NCBI RefSeq assembly: GCF_030504645.1
Contig: NZ_JAUKWQ010000011.1
Span: forward strand, 62,001 to 126,000
Source: Rhizobium oryzicola
GTDB lineage: Bacteria > Pseudomonadota > Alphaproteobacteria > Rhizobiales > Rhizobiaceae
Direction: 5' to 3'
DNA length: 64,000 nt
Under the pieces are notes generated by a model. The model was not told the DNA's origin and did no database searches. It saw only the letters and a list, made by a program, of their open reading frames with translations. The position numbers were made by a program, and so were the translations under genes. Positions 19,265 through 28,614 of the stretch are shown here, piece after piece (the stretch's first letter is position 1; each line of letters begins with the position of its first letter).

Positions 19265-20192
19265 GGCGCATGAAGATCCGTTTGTAGCCAAAGGCGAGCG
19301 TGACGCAGATGACGAAGAGCACGACGCCGACCGCGCTGCCGAGGCCCACCTGCATGCGCGTGACGCCGTAAGTGTAGAGGAAGGTCACCATCGTCTGGGT
19401 GGAGTTGGACGGCCCGCCGCCCGTCAGCGGCATGACAAGATCGAAGAGCTGCAGGGAGCCGATGATCGCAAAGAAGACGGACAGCCTGACGGTGGATGCG
19501 AGAAGCGGCAGCGTGACATAACGGAACTTCTGCCAGCCGGTGGCGCCATCGATCTCGGCGGCCTCTAGGACGCTGCGGTCCACGGCCTGCAGGCCGGCGA
19601 TGTAAAGCATCATGTGGAAGCCGAAATATTTCCACACGATCACCGCCAGCACTGCGTAGATGGCGAGACTGCGATCCGCCAGCACGTAAGGCGTCGCGAC
19701 ACCGAAGAAACCGGCCACGGCTGCAAAGAGGCCGTAGTCACCGTCATAGACAAAGCGCCAGATCAGGCCCGCTGCCACATCGGCAAGGACGTAGGGAAGG
19801 AAGAAGATCAGCCGGAAGGCAACGACACCGGCGATCTTGTGCGCCAGCATCATTGCCAGCCAGATCGCCAGAGGGATCTGCAAGAGCAGCGAGATCAAAA
19901 TGATCAGGCCGTTATTGATCAGAGCCTGCGAGAAGGCGGCATTGTTGAAGAGAACGGTAAAATTCTTGATGCCGATGAATTCGGTCGGTGTGCCGTAGCC
20001 GTTCCAGCGGTAGAGGCTGTACCAGGCGGCCTCGCCCATCGGCAGGATGACGAAGAGCGTGAAGAGCAGTAACGCCGGTGGCAGGAACAGGATCAGCACC
20101 GGCAAACGCCCGCGTGCTGTGGGGCTCTTGTATTTCACCGCGCTTTTGGCGGGGGCCGGCCGCGCATAGGTAGCCGCCGTCATATCCGTCAT
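19257..20192 (-). CDS. Sugar ABC importer permease (MalF/UgpA type)
   Basis: About 311 residues with six helices and the EAA loop LEAAEIDGATGWQKFRYVTLPLL, followed by GGPSNSTQTMVTFLY, a first-permease CUT1 hallmark. ATG 20192 is preceded by a strong GGAGGAG ribosome site; longer frames upstream run through the intergenic hairpin. It follows the binding-protein gene after a 73-base gap that holds a perfect 13-bp stem. Confidence 0.92.
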   Translation of the reverse strand: MTDMTAATYARPAPAKSAVKYKSPTARGRLPVLILFLPPALLLFTLFVILPMGEAAWYSLYRWNGYGTPTEFIGIKNFTVLFNNAAFSQALINNGLIILISLLLQIPLAIWLAMMLAHKIAGVVAFRLIFFLPYVLADVAAGLIWRFVYDGDYGLFAAVAGFFGVATPYVLADRSLAIYAVLAVIVWKYFGFHMMLYIAGLQAVDRSVLEAAEIDGATGWQKFRYVTLPLLASTVRLSVFFAIIGSLQLFDLVMPLTGGGPSNSTQTMVTFLYTYGVTRMQVGLGSAVGVVLFVICVTLAFGYKRIFMRHD

Positions 20193-20221
20193 GCCTTCGT
20201 CTCCTCCTCGAATCCGTCTCG

Positions 20222-20252
20222 CAAGAACCGCCAGTCCTGCTGGCGGTTCTTG
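20222..20252 (-). repeat. Perfect 13-bp stem-loop between binding-protein and permease genes
   Basis: Arms 20222-20234 and 20240-20252 are perfectly complementary around a 5-base loop. There is no T-tract after it in the minus direction, so it more likely protects the upstream mRNA end or attenuates read-through than fully terminates. This would give more binding protein than permease. Confidence 0.75.
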
Positions 20253-20265
20253 TTTCGCAGAGGCG

Positions 20266-21570
20266 CTATTCCAGCGCGCGCGCATCCTGGATCATCTGTG
20301 CGCCATCCTTTGGCGACATATTGCCGGAGAGGATTTCCACCGAGACATCGTTGACCACTCGCCCGACGGATGGCCCGAGATCCTGGTCAAAGAAGTTCTG
20401 GTGCCAGGTGGACCCCGCCAGTTGATCGGCGGCCTCCCGCATCAGCGGGTTCTTCAAGGAATCTTCTGCGCCCAGCGCCGCCGGAATGATCATGCCAGCT
20501 GCCGCCATCTTGCGCTCCTGCTCGGGGCTGGTCAGGTATTTCAGGAAGTCCACTGCGGCGGGTGACGCCTTCTTGGTGATGGCCCAACCGTTCAGGCCAC
20601 CCAGCGTGTCTGTCGCCTTGCCTGCGCCACCTTCAACCGCGGGGAAGGGGAAGCGGCCAATATTGTCGGCCGCCAGTCCCTTGCCGTCCCCGGCATTCTT
20701 GGCCTGGTTCGGTTCCGTGTTTTCGAAGCCCAGCAGGATCGCGGCTTTGCCATCGCCGAACACGCCAAGCGTCTGCGGCCAGGTGGCGCCGAGATAGCCG
20801 CCCTGGAACGGCTGCAACTTGCCGAGTTCCGCTAGCTGTTCGCCGGCCTTGATGATCGAGGGATCAAGGAAGCCATTGCCCTCGTTCTTCTTGGCCTTAT
20901 CGAACACCGCCTGGCCGCCATTGCGCATGACCAGATAGCTCCAGTAGAAATGCAGCGGCCATTTTTCGCCACCACCACCAGCAATCGGGGTGATACCGGC
21001 ATCCTTCAGCGTCTTTACCGCCTTCAGGAAGTCGTTCCAGGTCTTGATGTCCTCGGCCTTTACGCCGGCCTTCTGGAACAGCTGCTTGTTATAGAAGAAG
21101 GCAACCGTCCCCATGCGATAGGGAACCGCATAGGTCTTGCCGTCAAAGGTCAGGCCGTCGAGGGCCGCAGGCTTGTAGGTTTTCGCCCAGGCGCCGCCAT
21201 CGGCCTTCATGTCACTCGTGAGATCCTTGAGAGCGCCTGTCTGCGCCTGCTGGCGCAGTACGCCGCCGCCCCAGCTATAGAAGAAATCCGGCGCCGCATC
21301 GGATTGCAAAAGCGTCGGCAGCTTTGCCTTGAACGCCTCGTTTTCCAGAAACTGCAATTCGACGCGCACGTCCGGATGCGCGGCATGGTAGGCGTCGGCG
21401 ATCTCCTGCCATACCTTGATGTTGGATGGGACCGTCTCGACATGCATCCACTTCACGACGGTTTCCGCACGAGCGACAGCCGCGAAACTTCCCAGTGCAA
21501 GTGATGTGGCAATCGTCAGACGAACGAAACGGTCGGCGCGCGGGCGCGCCGTCTCCTGGTGATGCGTCAT
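20266..21570 (-). CDS. Sugar-binding periplasmic protein of CUT1 ABC importer
   Basis: A 434-residue extracellular solute-binding protein of the MalE/UgpB class. It has a signal peptide ending near AVARAETVVKW, then VWQEIADAYHAAHPDVRVELQFLEN and the family hinge segment TYAVPYRMGTVAFFYNKQLF. ATG 21570 is used because GGGAGGAG lies just upstream. It is the first gene of the minus-strand importer operon and diverges from the ROK regulator across 188 bases. The sugar is unknown. The divergent genes (Gfo/Idh dehydrogenase and ThuA-like) point to a disaccharide or glycoside handled through a keto form. Confidence 0.92.
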   Translation of the reverse strand: MTHHQETARPRADRFVRLTIATSLALGSFAAVARAETVVKWMHVETVPSNIKVWQEIADAYHAAHPDVRVELQFLENEAFKAKLPTLLQSDAAPDFFYSWGGGVLRQQAQTGALKDLTSDMKADGGAWAKTYKPAALDGLTFDGKTYAVPYRMGTVAFFYNKQLFQKAGVKAEDIKTWNDFLKAVKTLKDAGITPIAGGGGEKWPLHFYWSYLVMRNGGQAVFDKAKKNEGNGFLDPSIIKAGEQLAELGKLQPFQGGYLGATWPQTLGVFGDGKAAILLGFENTEPNQAKNAGDGKGLAADNIGRFPFPAVEGGAGKATDTLGGLNGWAITKKASPAAVDFLKYLTSPEQERKMAAAGMIIPAALGAEDSLKNPLMREAADQLAGSTWHQNFFDQDLGPSVGRVVNDVSVEILSGNMSPKDGAQMIQDARALE

Positions 21571-21758
21571 CCTTTTCTCCTCCCAAGGTGCGCATTTATT
21601 CCTCAACACGTACAAAATCAGACCAAGCCAATGTGCATGTCAACTGATAAACTGCAATTTTCAGGAAATCTTTCAAAACGGATTGACTTTGTCGGGAAGG
21701 TCCCGATTATTTTTATCCGGATACCGAAGATAATCACGATGCGAGCGCTCAGCGATTC

Positions 21759-22970
21759 ATGAAGACTGCCGACCCGGAACTGATGCGCGCCATCAACCGC
21801 TTTACCGTGCTGGACACGATCCGCCGCCACGGCCCCATCTCGCGAGTGGAGATCAGCGAACGCTCGCAACTGTCCACCACGACCGTCTCGGCGATTACCG
21901 CCTCCCTGCTGGATGATGGTCTGATCCTGACCCGCCACGAAGGGGATATTCGCAATGCCGCCTCCAGGGGGCGACCACGAGTCATGCTGGTGCTGAACCC
22001 GGATGCGGCCCGCGTCGTCGGTGCCAAGATCGCCGCCCACCAGATGCATTTCGTTGTGACCAATTTCTGCGGCGAGGTGATCTCGCACCTCTCCCTACCA
22101 ATCCGGGTCAATCGCCAGCCGGTTGGCGTCATCAGCGATCTCATCGAGGATGGCGTGCGCCGCTGCGTGGTGGATGCGGGGCTTAGCCTCGACGAGATCG
22201 ATACTGTCTGCATCGGCTTTCCCGGCGTCATCGAGCATCGCACCGGGCTGGTCCGTTCGAGCCCCATCCTCAGCGAGCCGGATGTAGATTTCGCCCGCGA
22301 AATGTCGCAGCGGCTGAACGTCGCGACCATTGTCGAAAGCGACTCGCACGCCATCACGCTTGGGCATCACTGGTTCGGCAAGGGCCGCGATCTCGATGAC
22401 ATGGTGCTGGTCTCGCTGGAGCAGACGCTCGGCCTCGGCGTGCTGAACGGCGGCCAGTTGTTTCGCGGTGCCGGCGGCCTCAGCCACAATCTCGGCGACC
22501 TGATGATGGGGAGCGGGCTTGCCGAAACCATCCGGCTTTCCGCTGTCGCCGGCGAACAGGCCATTCTGGGCGAACAGTCGCAGCAGGGCCGCTTTGCGGA
22601 GGCGGTACGGCTGGGGCGCGGGATGGCGCATGCGCAAGCACTGATAGCCGCCGAAGACAACGGCCTGACGGCGGCGGCAACACGGGCAGGGGAGGCGATC
22701 GGCATTGCGGTCGCCAATATCGTCACGCTGTTCGGTCCGCCCCGCGTCGTCATCGTCGGTTCGAGCCTGCTGTTGGGAGAGGTATTTCTCAACACGCTGG
22801 CGGATGCCTATCGCCGTGCCATTCCGCCGTCGATCCGTGAGGTGGCGGAACTCGTTTTTGAGAATTCGCCGGACGAGATGTGGGCGCAGGGCGCTGCGGT
22901 CGTCGCCCTTTGCGAGCTCTACGAGTCCCCTTGGGGTACAACCGGACCGGCGCCGGCGCCTCAGTTTTGA
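21759..22970 (+). CDS. ROK-family transcriptional regulator (sugar-responsive)
   Basis: A 403-residue ROK regulator. The N-terminal winged helix (about 10-75) contains GPISRVEISERSQLSTTTVSAITASLLDDGLI. The sugar-kinase-like domain follows, with LGLGVLNGGQLFRGAGGLSHNLGDL. The usual zinc-binding cysteine cluster of ROK kinases is not evident, so it is probably not a kinase. It is divergent from the sugar importer and 36 bases upstream of the dehydrogenase gene, so it probably controls both directions. Confidence 0.88.
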   Translation: MKTADPELMRAINRFTVLDTIRRHGPISRVEISERSQLSTTTVSAITASLLDDGLILTRHEGDIRNAASRGRPRVMLVLNPDAARVVGAKIAAHQMHFVVTNFCGEVISHLSLPIRVNRQPVGVISDLIEDGVRRCVVDAGLSLDEIDTVCIGFPGVIEHRTGLVRSSPILSEPDVDFAREMSQRLNVATIVESDSHAITLGHHWFGKGRDLDDMVLVSLEQTLGLGVLNGGQLFRGAGGLSHNLGDLMMGSGLAETIRLSAVAGEQAILGEQSQQGRFAEAVRLGRGMAHAQALIAAEDNGLTAAATRAGEAIGIAVANIVTLFGPPRVVIVGSSLLLGEVFLNTLADAYRRAIPPSIREVAELVFENSPDEMWAQGAAVVALCELYESPWGTTGPAPAPQF

Positions 22971-23006
22971 GACTTCACTCTACATATCTGGTATCTGGGA
23001 GGATCC

Positions 23007-24107
23007 ATGGACAAGGTTGGTATCGGTATCATCGGCTGCGGAAACATTTCCTCGGCCTATCTCAAGGCCATGGCCTCCTTCCCCATTCTCGACATCAAGG
23101 GGATTGCGGACCTGAACGAGGAACTGGCGCGGCAGCGCGCCTCCGAATTCGGCGTGACCGCGCGCACGGTCGACGAACTGCTGGCAGACTCGAGCATCGA
23201 GATCATCGTCAATCTGACAGTCCCGAAGGCGCACGTAGCGGTCGCCATGCGCGCGCTTGAGGCCGGCAAGCACACCTATTCGGAAAAGCCGCTGGGCATC
23301 AATTTTGCCGAAGGCCGCTCATTGGCGGAAGCGGCGCGCGCCAAGGGCCTGCGCATTGGCGCCGCACCTGACACCTTTCTCGGCGGATCTCACCAGACGG
23401 CCAGGGAGTTGATCGATTCCGGTGTGCTTGGTCAACCGGTTGGCGGCACCGCCACCTTCATGTGCCCGGGCCATGAGCGTTGGCACCCGAACCCGGCCTT
23501 CTACTACGAAGTGGGTGGCGGGCCGATGCTGGACATGGGCCCCTATTACATCACCGATCTCGTCAATCTACTGGGGCCGGTCTCCAAGGTTGCCGGTTTT
23601 GCGATTGCGCCGCGCAAGGAGCGTCTCATCACTAGCCAGCCGCGCAATGGCGAAATCATTCCGGTGCATGTTTCTACCCATGTGGCGGGCGTGATGGCCT
23701 TCGAGTCCGGTGCGATCGTCCAAATCGGCATGAGCTTCGATGTGGCGGGTCACAAGCATGTGCCTTTGGAGGTTTACGGTACCGAGGGAACACTGATCGT
23801 GCCGGACCCCAACCACTTCGGCGGCCAGATCGAATATCTGAAGAAGGGCGGCAGCTTCGAGCCGCAGGAGACCACGCGCCCCTATGCGGATGGCAATTAT
23901 CGATCGATCGGGGTTGCCGATATGGCGCATGCGATCCGCAGCGGCAGGCCGCATCGCGCCAATGGCGATCTAGCGCTGCACGTGCTTGAGGTGATGGAAG
24001 CCTTCCATACTGCTGCAGAGCGCGGCTCTACGATCGAAATCACCACAAAAACCGAGCGGCCGGCCCCACTGTCGCAATCACTTGATAATGGCCAATTGGC
24101 CCGCTGA
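23007..24107 (+). CDS. Gfo/Idh/MocA-family NAD(P)-dependent sugar dehydrogenase
   Basis: A 366-residue oxidoreductase. The N-terminal Rossmann fold has GIIGCGNISSAYL (residues 7-19) and the conserved catalytic-type lysine K94 in SEKPLG. The C-terminal substrate domain contains GGGPMLDMGPYYITDL and AGVMAFESG. A strong GGGAGG site precedes ATG 23007. Family members oxidise or reduce sugars and inositols at secondary hydroxyls. Pairing with the ThuA-like gene 18 bases downstream parallels thuAB, where a disaccharide is processed via a 3-keto form. Confidence 0.9.
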   Translation: MDKVGIGIIGCGNISSAYLKAMASFPILDIKGIADLNEELARQRASEFGVTARTVDELLADSSIEIIVNLTVPKAHVAVAMRALEAGKHTYSEKPLGINFAEGRSLAEAARAKGLRIGAAPDTFLGGSHQTARELIDSGVLGQPVGGTATFMCPGHERWHPNPAFYYEVGGGPMLDMGPYYITDLVNLLGPVSKVAGFAIAPRKERLITSQPRNGEIIPVHVSTHVAGVMAFESGAIVQIGMSFDVAGHKHVPLEVYGTEGTLIVPDPNHFGGQIEYLKKGGSFEPQETTRPYADGNYRSIGVADMAHAIRSGRPHRANGDLALHVLEVMEAFHTAAERGSTIEITTKTERPAPLSQSLDNGQLAR

Positions 24108-24125
24108 TACCCGGGAGGAAGTACA

Positions 24126-24770
24126 ATGCGTGAAGCCCTGATCGTCTGGGGTGGCTGGAGCGGCCACGAACCGGAACAATGCGCCGAGATTATCCGTGAC
24201 ATGCTGCAGGGGGATGGTTTCAAGGTTTATGTGGAGCGCAGCACGGAAGCCTTTGCCGACCCTTCGATCCACGATCTCTCGCTGATCGTTCCAATCATGA
24301 CCATGTCGAAGATCGAGAAGGAGGAGGCCAGGAATCTGGCAGCCGCCATCGAAAGCGGCGTCGGCTTTGCCGGCTATCATGGCGGGGCCGGCGATGCCTT
24401 TCGCGAATGCGTGGAATACCAGTTCATCGTCGGTGGCCAATGGGTGGCGCATCCCGGCAATATCATCGATTACACCGTCAATATCACCCGGCCCGACGAC
24501 CCGCTGATGGAGGGGATCACCGATTTCCCCTACCACTCGGAGCAGTATTACATGCATGTCGATCCCTCGAACGAGGTGCTGGCGACCACCACCTTTACCG
24601 GCGAACATGCCTACTGGATCGACGGCGTGGTGATGCCTGTTGTCTGGAAGCGCCATTACGGCAAGGGCCGCGTCTTTTACTCGTCGCTCGGCCATGTGGC
24701 GCAGGAATTTCAGGTGCCGCAGATGCACGAGATTTTTCGTCGCGGCGCCAACTGGGCCGCGCGCGATTGA
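24126..24770 (+). CDS. ThuA-like protein (keto-sugar utilisation)
   Basis: A 214-residue protein of the ThuA family, a glutamine-amidotransferase-like fold. The recognisable segments are LIVWGGWSGHEPEQ, AGYHGGAGDAF, DYTVNITRPDDPL and the C-terminal GKGRVFYSSLGHVAQEF. In Sinorhizobium, ThuA and ThuB act on trehalose and related disaccharides. The catalytic mechanism of ThuA proteins is poorly settled, so the reaction here is left open. It is the last gene of the plus-strand unit ROK-dehydrogenase-ThuA. GGGAGG lies 5 bases before the start. Confidence 0.87.
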   Translation: MREALIVWGGWSGHEPEQCAEIIRDMLQGDGFKVYVERSTEAFADPSIHDLSLIVPIMTMSKIEKEEARNLAAAIESGVGFAGYHGGAGDAFRECVEYQFIVGGQWVAHPGNIIDYTVNITRPDDPLMEGITDFPYHSEQYYMHVDPSNEVLATTTFTGEHAYWIDGVVMPVVWKRHYGKGRVFYSSLGHVAQEFQVPQMHEIFRRGANWAARD

Positions 24771-24792
24771 TTGCTCCCTGAAATCGCATATC

Positions 24793-24827
24793 CAGGCGCT
24801 GGAGGGTACAACTCGCTCCAGCGTCTG
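24793..24827. terminator. Hairpin between convergent ThuA-like and phosphodiesterase genes
   Basis: Arms 24793-24804 and 24816-24827 pair over 12 positions with one G-U wobble and an 11-base loop. Lying between convergent genes and lacking a long T-tract, it may serve both strands weakly. Confidence 0.5.
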
Positions 24828-24900
24828 TCCCTCAATCATGTTAGGCGCAGCGGTGTAGGATCAATTCGACCTCGATACCTCCCAAAGCCGGACCTCAATT

Positions 24901-25776
24901 TTATTCCCGCGAGGCGAGCCAGGCCTTGAAGGCTTCCACTTCGTCCGTCTGGATGGCGCCGACGCCTGCGTCTGCCAGCACCGTCCACACACCATGGGGA
25001 TCGGAAAGCGCGCGGGTATCGTTGAAGTCCAGGCAGTGCGATACATCCAAGGTATTGATCCAGACACGGATGTTCTGCCGCTCCAGTTCGTTCCGCGCAG
25101 AAGCGATGTCTTCCAGATTCTGGAACTTCACCTCGATCATCGGAGCCTTCAAGGCTTCGATCTGTCTAAGGTCCTCCGCAAATCGGCCCGGCCGCACGCG
25201 GAACATTGGCATATGCGGAATCTTTCCGAACCAGTCCGCGTCGAGAACTTCGAAATGCTTGGCGTCGAGGTCGATATCCGTCTTCACCACGACCTGATCG
25301 GCAATGTTCAACCGTAGCACCGTTTCCATCACCTGAGGCAGGTCACGGGCATATTTGGTGTCGATATTGATCGCCACACGGCCTCGAGCCTCTTCAAGGA
25401 TCTCTTCGAGCGTGGGTACGGTTTCGCCCGTCACCGTGGCGTCCTCACCGCCGGCACCGCTGAGTAGACGTGCCTGACGGATGATGTCGAAGGGCAGATC
25501 GCTGACGGTGCCCTTGCCTGTCGTGGTGCGGTCGAGCGTTTCGTCGTGAATGACCACAAGCTTCCCGTCGCTGGTCGATTGCGTATCGATCTCCACCATG
25601 TCCACACCGGCCTCCACAGCAGCGCGGATCGAAGCGAGAGAATTCTCTGCCGTCGTCTTCCACAGCCCGCGATGGGCAATGGTCAGAATGGTCGGATTAG
25701 CACGGGAACTCATTTCCAAGATGCCGCAGGAGCCGTGAGGTGTCGCAGTCGTTTCGGTGAAGGTGAGGGCAGACAT
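24901..25776 (-). CDS. Glycerophosphodiester phosphodiesterase (GDPD/UgpQ family)
   Basis: A 291-residue TIM-barrel phosphodiesterase with all catalytic landmarks: HRG with H35, the metal ligands E62 and D64 in VEIDTQSTSDG, and H77 in VIHDETLDRTTTG. It would split glycerophosphodiesters or related sugar phosphodiesters into an alcohol and a phosphate monoester. The absence of a signal peptide implies action in the cytoplasm on imported substrate. The start is uncertain: ATG 25776 is used, TTG 25821 would overlap the permease stop, and ATG 25713 begins nearer the fold. It is the last gene of an importer operon, which suggests the importer brings in its substrate. Confidence 0.88.
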   Translation of the reverse strand: MSALTFTETTATPHGSCGILEMSSRANPTILTIAHRGLWKTTAENSLASIRAAVEAGVDMVEIDTQSTSDGKLVVIHDETLDRTTTGKGTVSDLPFDIIRQARLLSGAGGEDATVTGETVPTLEEILEEARGRVAINIDTKYARDLPQVMETVLRLNIADQVVVKTDIDLDAKHFEVLDADWFGKIPHMPMFRVRPGRFAEDLRQIEALKAPMIEVKFQNLEDIASARNELERQNIRVWINTLDVSHCLDFNDTRALSDPHGVWTVLADAGVGAIQTDEVEAFKAWLASRE

Positions 25777-25817
25777 GTCGCTTGCTTTCAGTTTTGGGAG
25801 TTTGATGGAGGAGACGG

Positions 25818-26681
25818 TCAAATCTTGCCCATGCCTGCGGCCATCAGGTCGTCACGCATGATGCGCCCGGCGATGATGAACACGATTAACGCAGGCAGAA
25901 GCAGGATAAAGGAGACGATGGCCGCCAGCGGCAGCTGCATCGAATAGGGGTCGAGATACATGTAGAGCTTGATGGGTAGGGTCTGGATTACAGGCGCGCC
26001 GACGATGAAAGATTTGTCGAATTCCTCGAAGCTGCCGATGAAGGACATGAGCCCGCCGGCCAGCAGGCCGGGCACGGAGAGCGGCAGGATGACGTGCAGC
26101 ACGATGCTGGCGGTGCCGGCACCAAGCGAGCGCGCTGCATGGATCAGTTCGTCCGGTATCGTCTCGAAGGTTGCGGACATAAGACGGATCATCAGTGGCA
26201 GCGTCCCGACGATCTGCACGATGATTACGCCGGCCACCGAGTAGGCGAGCCCGAGCAGCAGAAACACCTTTCCGACCCCCACCGCGACGACAAGCCCGGG
26301 AATGATGACGGGTGCGAGGATGAAAATTTCTACCAGTCGCTTCAAACGGAATGGGAAACGTCCCATGGCCCAAGCCGTTGGCATGGCGATCAGTGCCGTC
26401 AGGATTGTAACGGTGAAGGCGATGAAAAGACTGGTGAGGAGCGCAGCGACAAGATTTTCATCCCCAAGGATGTGGATCCAGCGGCTGGTTGTGAAGCTTT
26501 GCGGAAAAATTGATGGCGGCTGCCAGCCATCAGCAACGCTCCAAAGAAACATCAGTGTCAAAGGCAAGGCAATGCAAAGCGCCAGAGCAAGATAAAGACC
26601 GGCGGATACCAGAGGCCTGTCTTCCGCTTTGAAGAGGCGGCGGCGTGGCGCCTCGCGGCTATCGATAGCGAGCAGGGTCAT
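25818..26681 (-). CDS. ABC importer permease (PotC/AfuB-like, second permease)
   Basis: A 287-residue permease with six helices and the EAA-type loop IPDELIHAARSLGAGTASIVLHVILPLS. The segment SFIGSFEEFDKSFIVG is typical of PotC/PhnV-like permeases. It overlaps the first permease gene by 4 bases, and its stop (ATTTGA) overlaps a possible TTG start of the phosphodiesterase gene. Confidence 0.9.
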   Translation of the reverse strand: MTLLAIDSREAPRRRLFKAEDRPLVSAGLYLALALCIALPLTLMFLWSVADGWQPPSIFPQSFTTSRWIHILGDENLVAALLTSLFIAFTVTILTALIAMPTAWAMGRFPFRLKRLVEIFILAPVIIPGLVVAVGVGKVFLLLGLAYSVAGVIIVQIVGTLPLMIRLMSATFETIPDELIHAARSLGAGTASIVLHVILPLSVPGLLAGGLMSFIGSFEEFDKSFIVGAPVIQTLPIKLYMYLDPYSMQLPLAAIVSFILLLPALIVFIIAGRIMRDDLMAAGMGKI

Positions 26682-27538
26682 GATTGCTCTCCCTTCCGGC
26701 TGTCGTGACCGATGCGGCTTGTGAGGCTGTAGTAGGCAAGCAGCACGATGATGGCGAACAGGCTGAGAACCATGCCCATGGCGTAGACCTGTTCAAATCT
26801 CCCCTGCTTGAACTCCTGTACCATCAGAACGGACAGGGGGCGTGCCGTCGGAGGCCCGACAATGTCGGGAATGGCGAATGAACTCATGGAGCCGATGAAG
26901 GTCAGCAGGATCGCCGCGGTGATGCCGGGCATGGCCAAGGGAATGTCGACGAACAGGAAGGTTTTCAGCCTGGAAGCGCCGAGCGAGCGGGCCGCGTGGC
27001 GAATGTCTTCCGGAATGGCAGCGAAGGCGCTGGTGATGATCAGGGTCATGAACGGCACCTGCTTCCAGGCGCCGGCAAGAATGACCCCAATGCCCCAGTC
27101 ATCCCGTACCAGCTTGGGCAGGGTGAAGCCGATGGGTGCCAGCAACCGGTCAAAGAAGCCCCCGCGTTCGAAGACGACAATGACCATCAGCCCGACGATG
27201 ATGCCGGGCACAGCCAGCGGCAGCTTGTACAGGCCGCTGAACAGCTTTCGCCCGAGGAAGCTTCTGCGCAGCAAAAGAGATAGCGGCACGGAGAGTGTGA
27301 GAGACAGCAAGACCGGCATGGTGCCGTAATAGATGGACGTCGAAAGCCCCCGCAGCGTCGAGGCACGAGTAAAAATGCACTGGTACCAGTTCAGGGTGAA
27401 AGTGCCATCTTCAAGTTGGAAGCTGCCCACGAGTGCCGAGAGGAGGGGCGTTCCGAAGAAGAACAGCAGATAGCCCACTCCCGGCGTAAGGAGTAACAGA
27501 AGCTGAAGCGAGCGGTGTCGATGCAGCACACTCATCAC
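26678..27538 (-). CDS. ABC importer permease (PotB/AfuB-like, first permease)
   Basis: A 286-residue permease with six helices and the loop IPEDIRHAARSLGASRLKTFLFVDIPLAMPGI. GTG 27538 or ATG 27535 could start it; both overlap the ATPase stop, indicating coupled translation. Its partner permease follows with a 4-base overlap. Confidence 0.9.
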   Translation of the reverse strand: MMSVLHRHRSLQLLLLLTPGVGYLLFFFGTPLLSALVGSFQLEDGTFTLNWYQCIFTRASTLRGLSTSIYYGTMPVLLSLTLSVPLSLLLRRSFLGRKLFSGLYKLPLAVPGIIVGLMVIVVFERGGFFDRLLAPIGFTLPKLVRDDWGIGVILAGAWKQVPFMTLIITSAFAAIPEDIRHAARSLGASRLKTFLFVDIPLAMPGITAAILLTFIGSMSSFAIPDIVGPPTARPLSVLMVQEFKQGRFEQVYAMGMVLSLFAIIVLLAYYSLTSRIGHDSRKGEQS

Positions 27539-28578
27539 GCTGCCTCCGCCATGGGAAGGTGATCCAGAAGGTGAACGGGTCCCGCCAGATCGAAGGACAC
27601 ACGGGTTCCGACGGACAGAGGGTCGACGCCGCCAGCCTGGCTGACTTTCAGCGAAAGGGTCCCGATCTCCATGGTGTAAAAAAGAGTGGCGCCGAGGAAG
27701 GCAACCGATGAGACGGTTGCAACTCCATTCTCATCCGCAATGATCGCGATGTTCTCGGGCCGGAGTGACACCTGCGCGGTGCCGGTGGCAGGGCGATCCA
27801 GCGTTATCACCTGTCCCCACGGCAGACGCCCACCGGTTCCGGATGCTTCGACGGTGAGTAGATTGGTCTGGCCGAGGAATTGCGCTGTGAAGACATGTCT
27901 TGGCGAACGATAGAGTTCCAGCGGCGTGCCGATCTCGACGATGCGCCCGGCATTCATCACCACGATGCGGTCCGACATGGCCATGGCCTCCGCCTGGTCG
28001 TGGGTCACGTAAAGGCTGGTGGTGCCGATACGCCGATGCAACGCCACCAGATCATGGCGCAAGCTGTCGCGCAGCTTGGCATCAAGGTTCGATAGCGGTT
28101 CATCGAACAAAAGCAGGCTCGGCTGCATGACAACTGCACGGGCGAGAGCTACGCGCTGCTGCTGGCCACCCGAGAGCTGCCGAGGCATGCGGTCGAGCAG
28201 GCCATGCAGATTGCAGATATCGACCACATGGGCGATGCGCTTCGCCCGCTCATCCTTTGGCACATTCTTCATCTTCAGTCCGAAGCCCAGATTTTTGGCA
28301 ACCGACATGTGCGGAAACAGCGCGTAGGACTGGAAGACCATGGCAATGTCACGCGCTTCCGGGGGAGCCAGGTCGAGCCGCTTGCCCGCCAGATGAATTT
28401 CGCCGCCAGAGGCTTCGCTGATCCCCATCAAAATACGCAGCAGCGTCGACTTTCCGCATCCGGAGGGGCCAAGAATGGTGACGAATTCGCCCCGTTCGAC
28501 GCTCAGCGATACCGGGTGCAGGACGCGGGTTTCGCCATAGTGCTTTGTGAGGTTTCTGATCTCGAGTTCGGACATCAT
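27535..28578 (-). CDS. ABC importer ATPase (PotA/FbpC/UgpC-like)
   Basis: A 347-residue ATPase with Walker A GPSGCGKS at 37-44, Q-loop MVFQSYALFPHMSV, signature QLSGGQQQRVALARA, Walker B LLLFDEPLSNLDAKLR, the H-loop VTHDQ and a C-terminal TOBE domain (VSLRPENIAII). Gene order (binding protein, ATPase, permease, permease) matches iron/phosphonate/sugar-phosphate importers of the PotABC-AfuABC group rather than CUT1 sugar importers. A GAGAGGA ribosome site precedes ATG 28578. Confidence 0.92.
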   Translation of the reverse strand: MMSELEIRNLTKHYGETRVLHPVSLSVERGEFVTILGPSGCGKSTLLRILMGISEASGGEIHLAGKRLDLAPPEARDIAMVFQSYALFPHMSVAKNLGFGLKMKNVPKDERAKRIAHVVDICNLHGLLDRMPRQLSGGQQQRVALARAVVMQPSLLLFDEPLSNLDAKLRDSLRHDLVALHRRIGTTSLYVTHDQAEAMAMSDRIVVMNAGRIVEIGTPLELYRSPRHVFTAQFLGQTNLLTVEASGTGGRLPWGQVITLDRPATGTAQVSLRPENIAIIADENGVATVSSVAFLGATLFYTMEIGTLSLKVSQAGGVDPLSVGTRVSFDLAGPVHLLDHLPMAEAA

Positions 28579-28614
28579 GCAGTCCTCTCCGCGGGAATGG
28601 AAAGCAAAGGGGGG

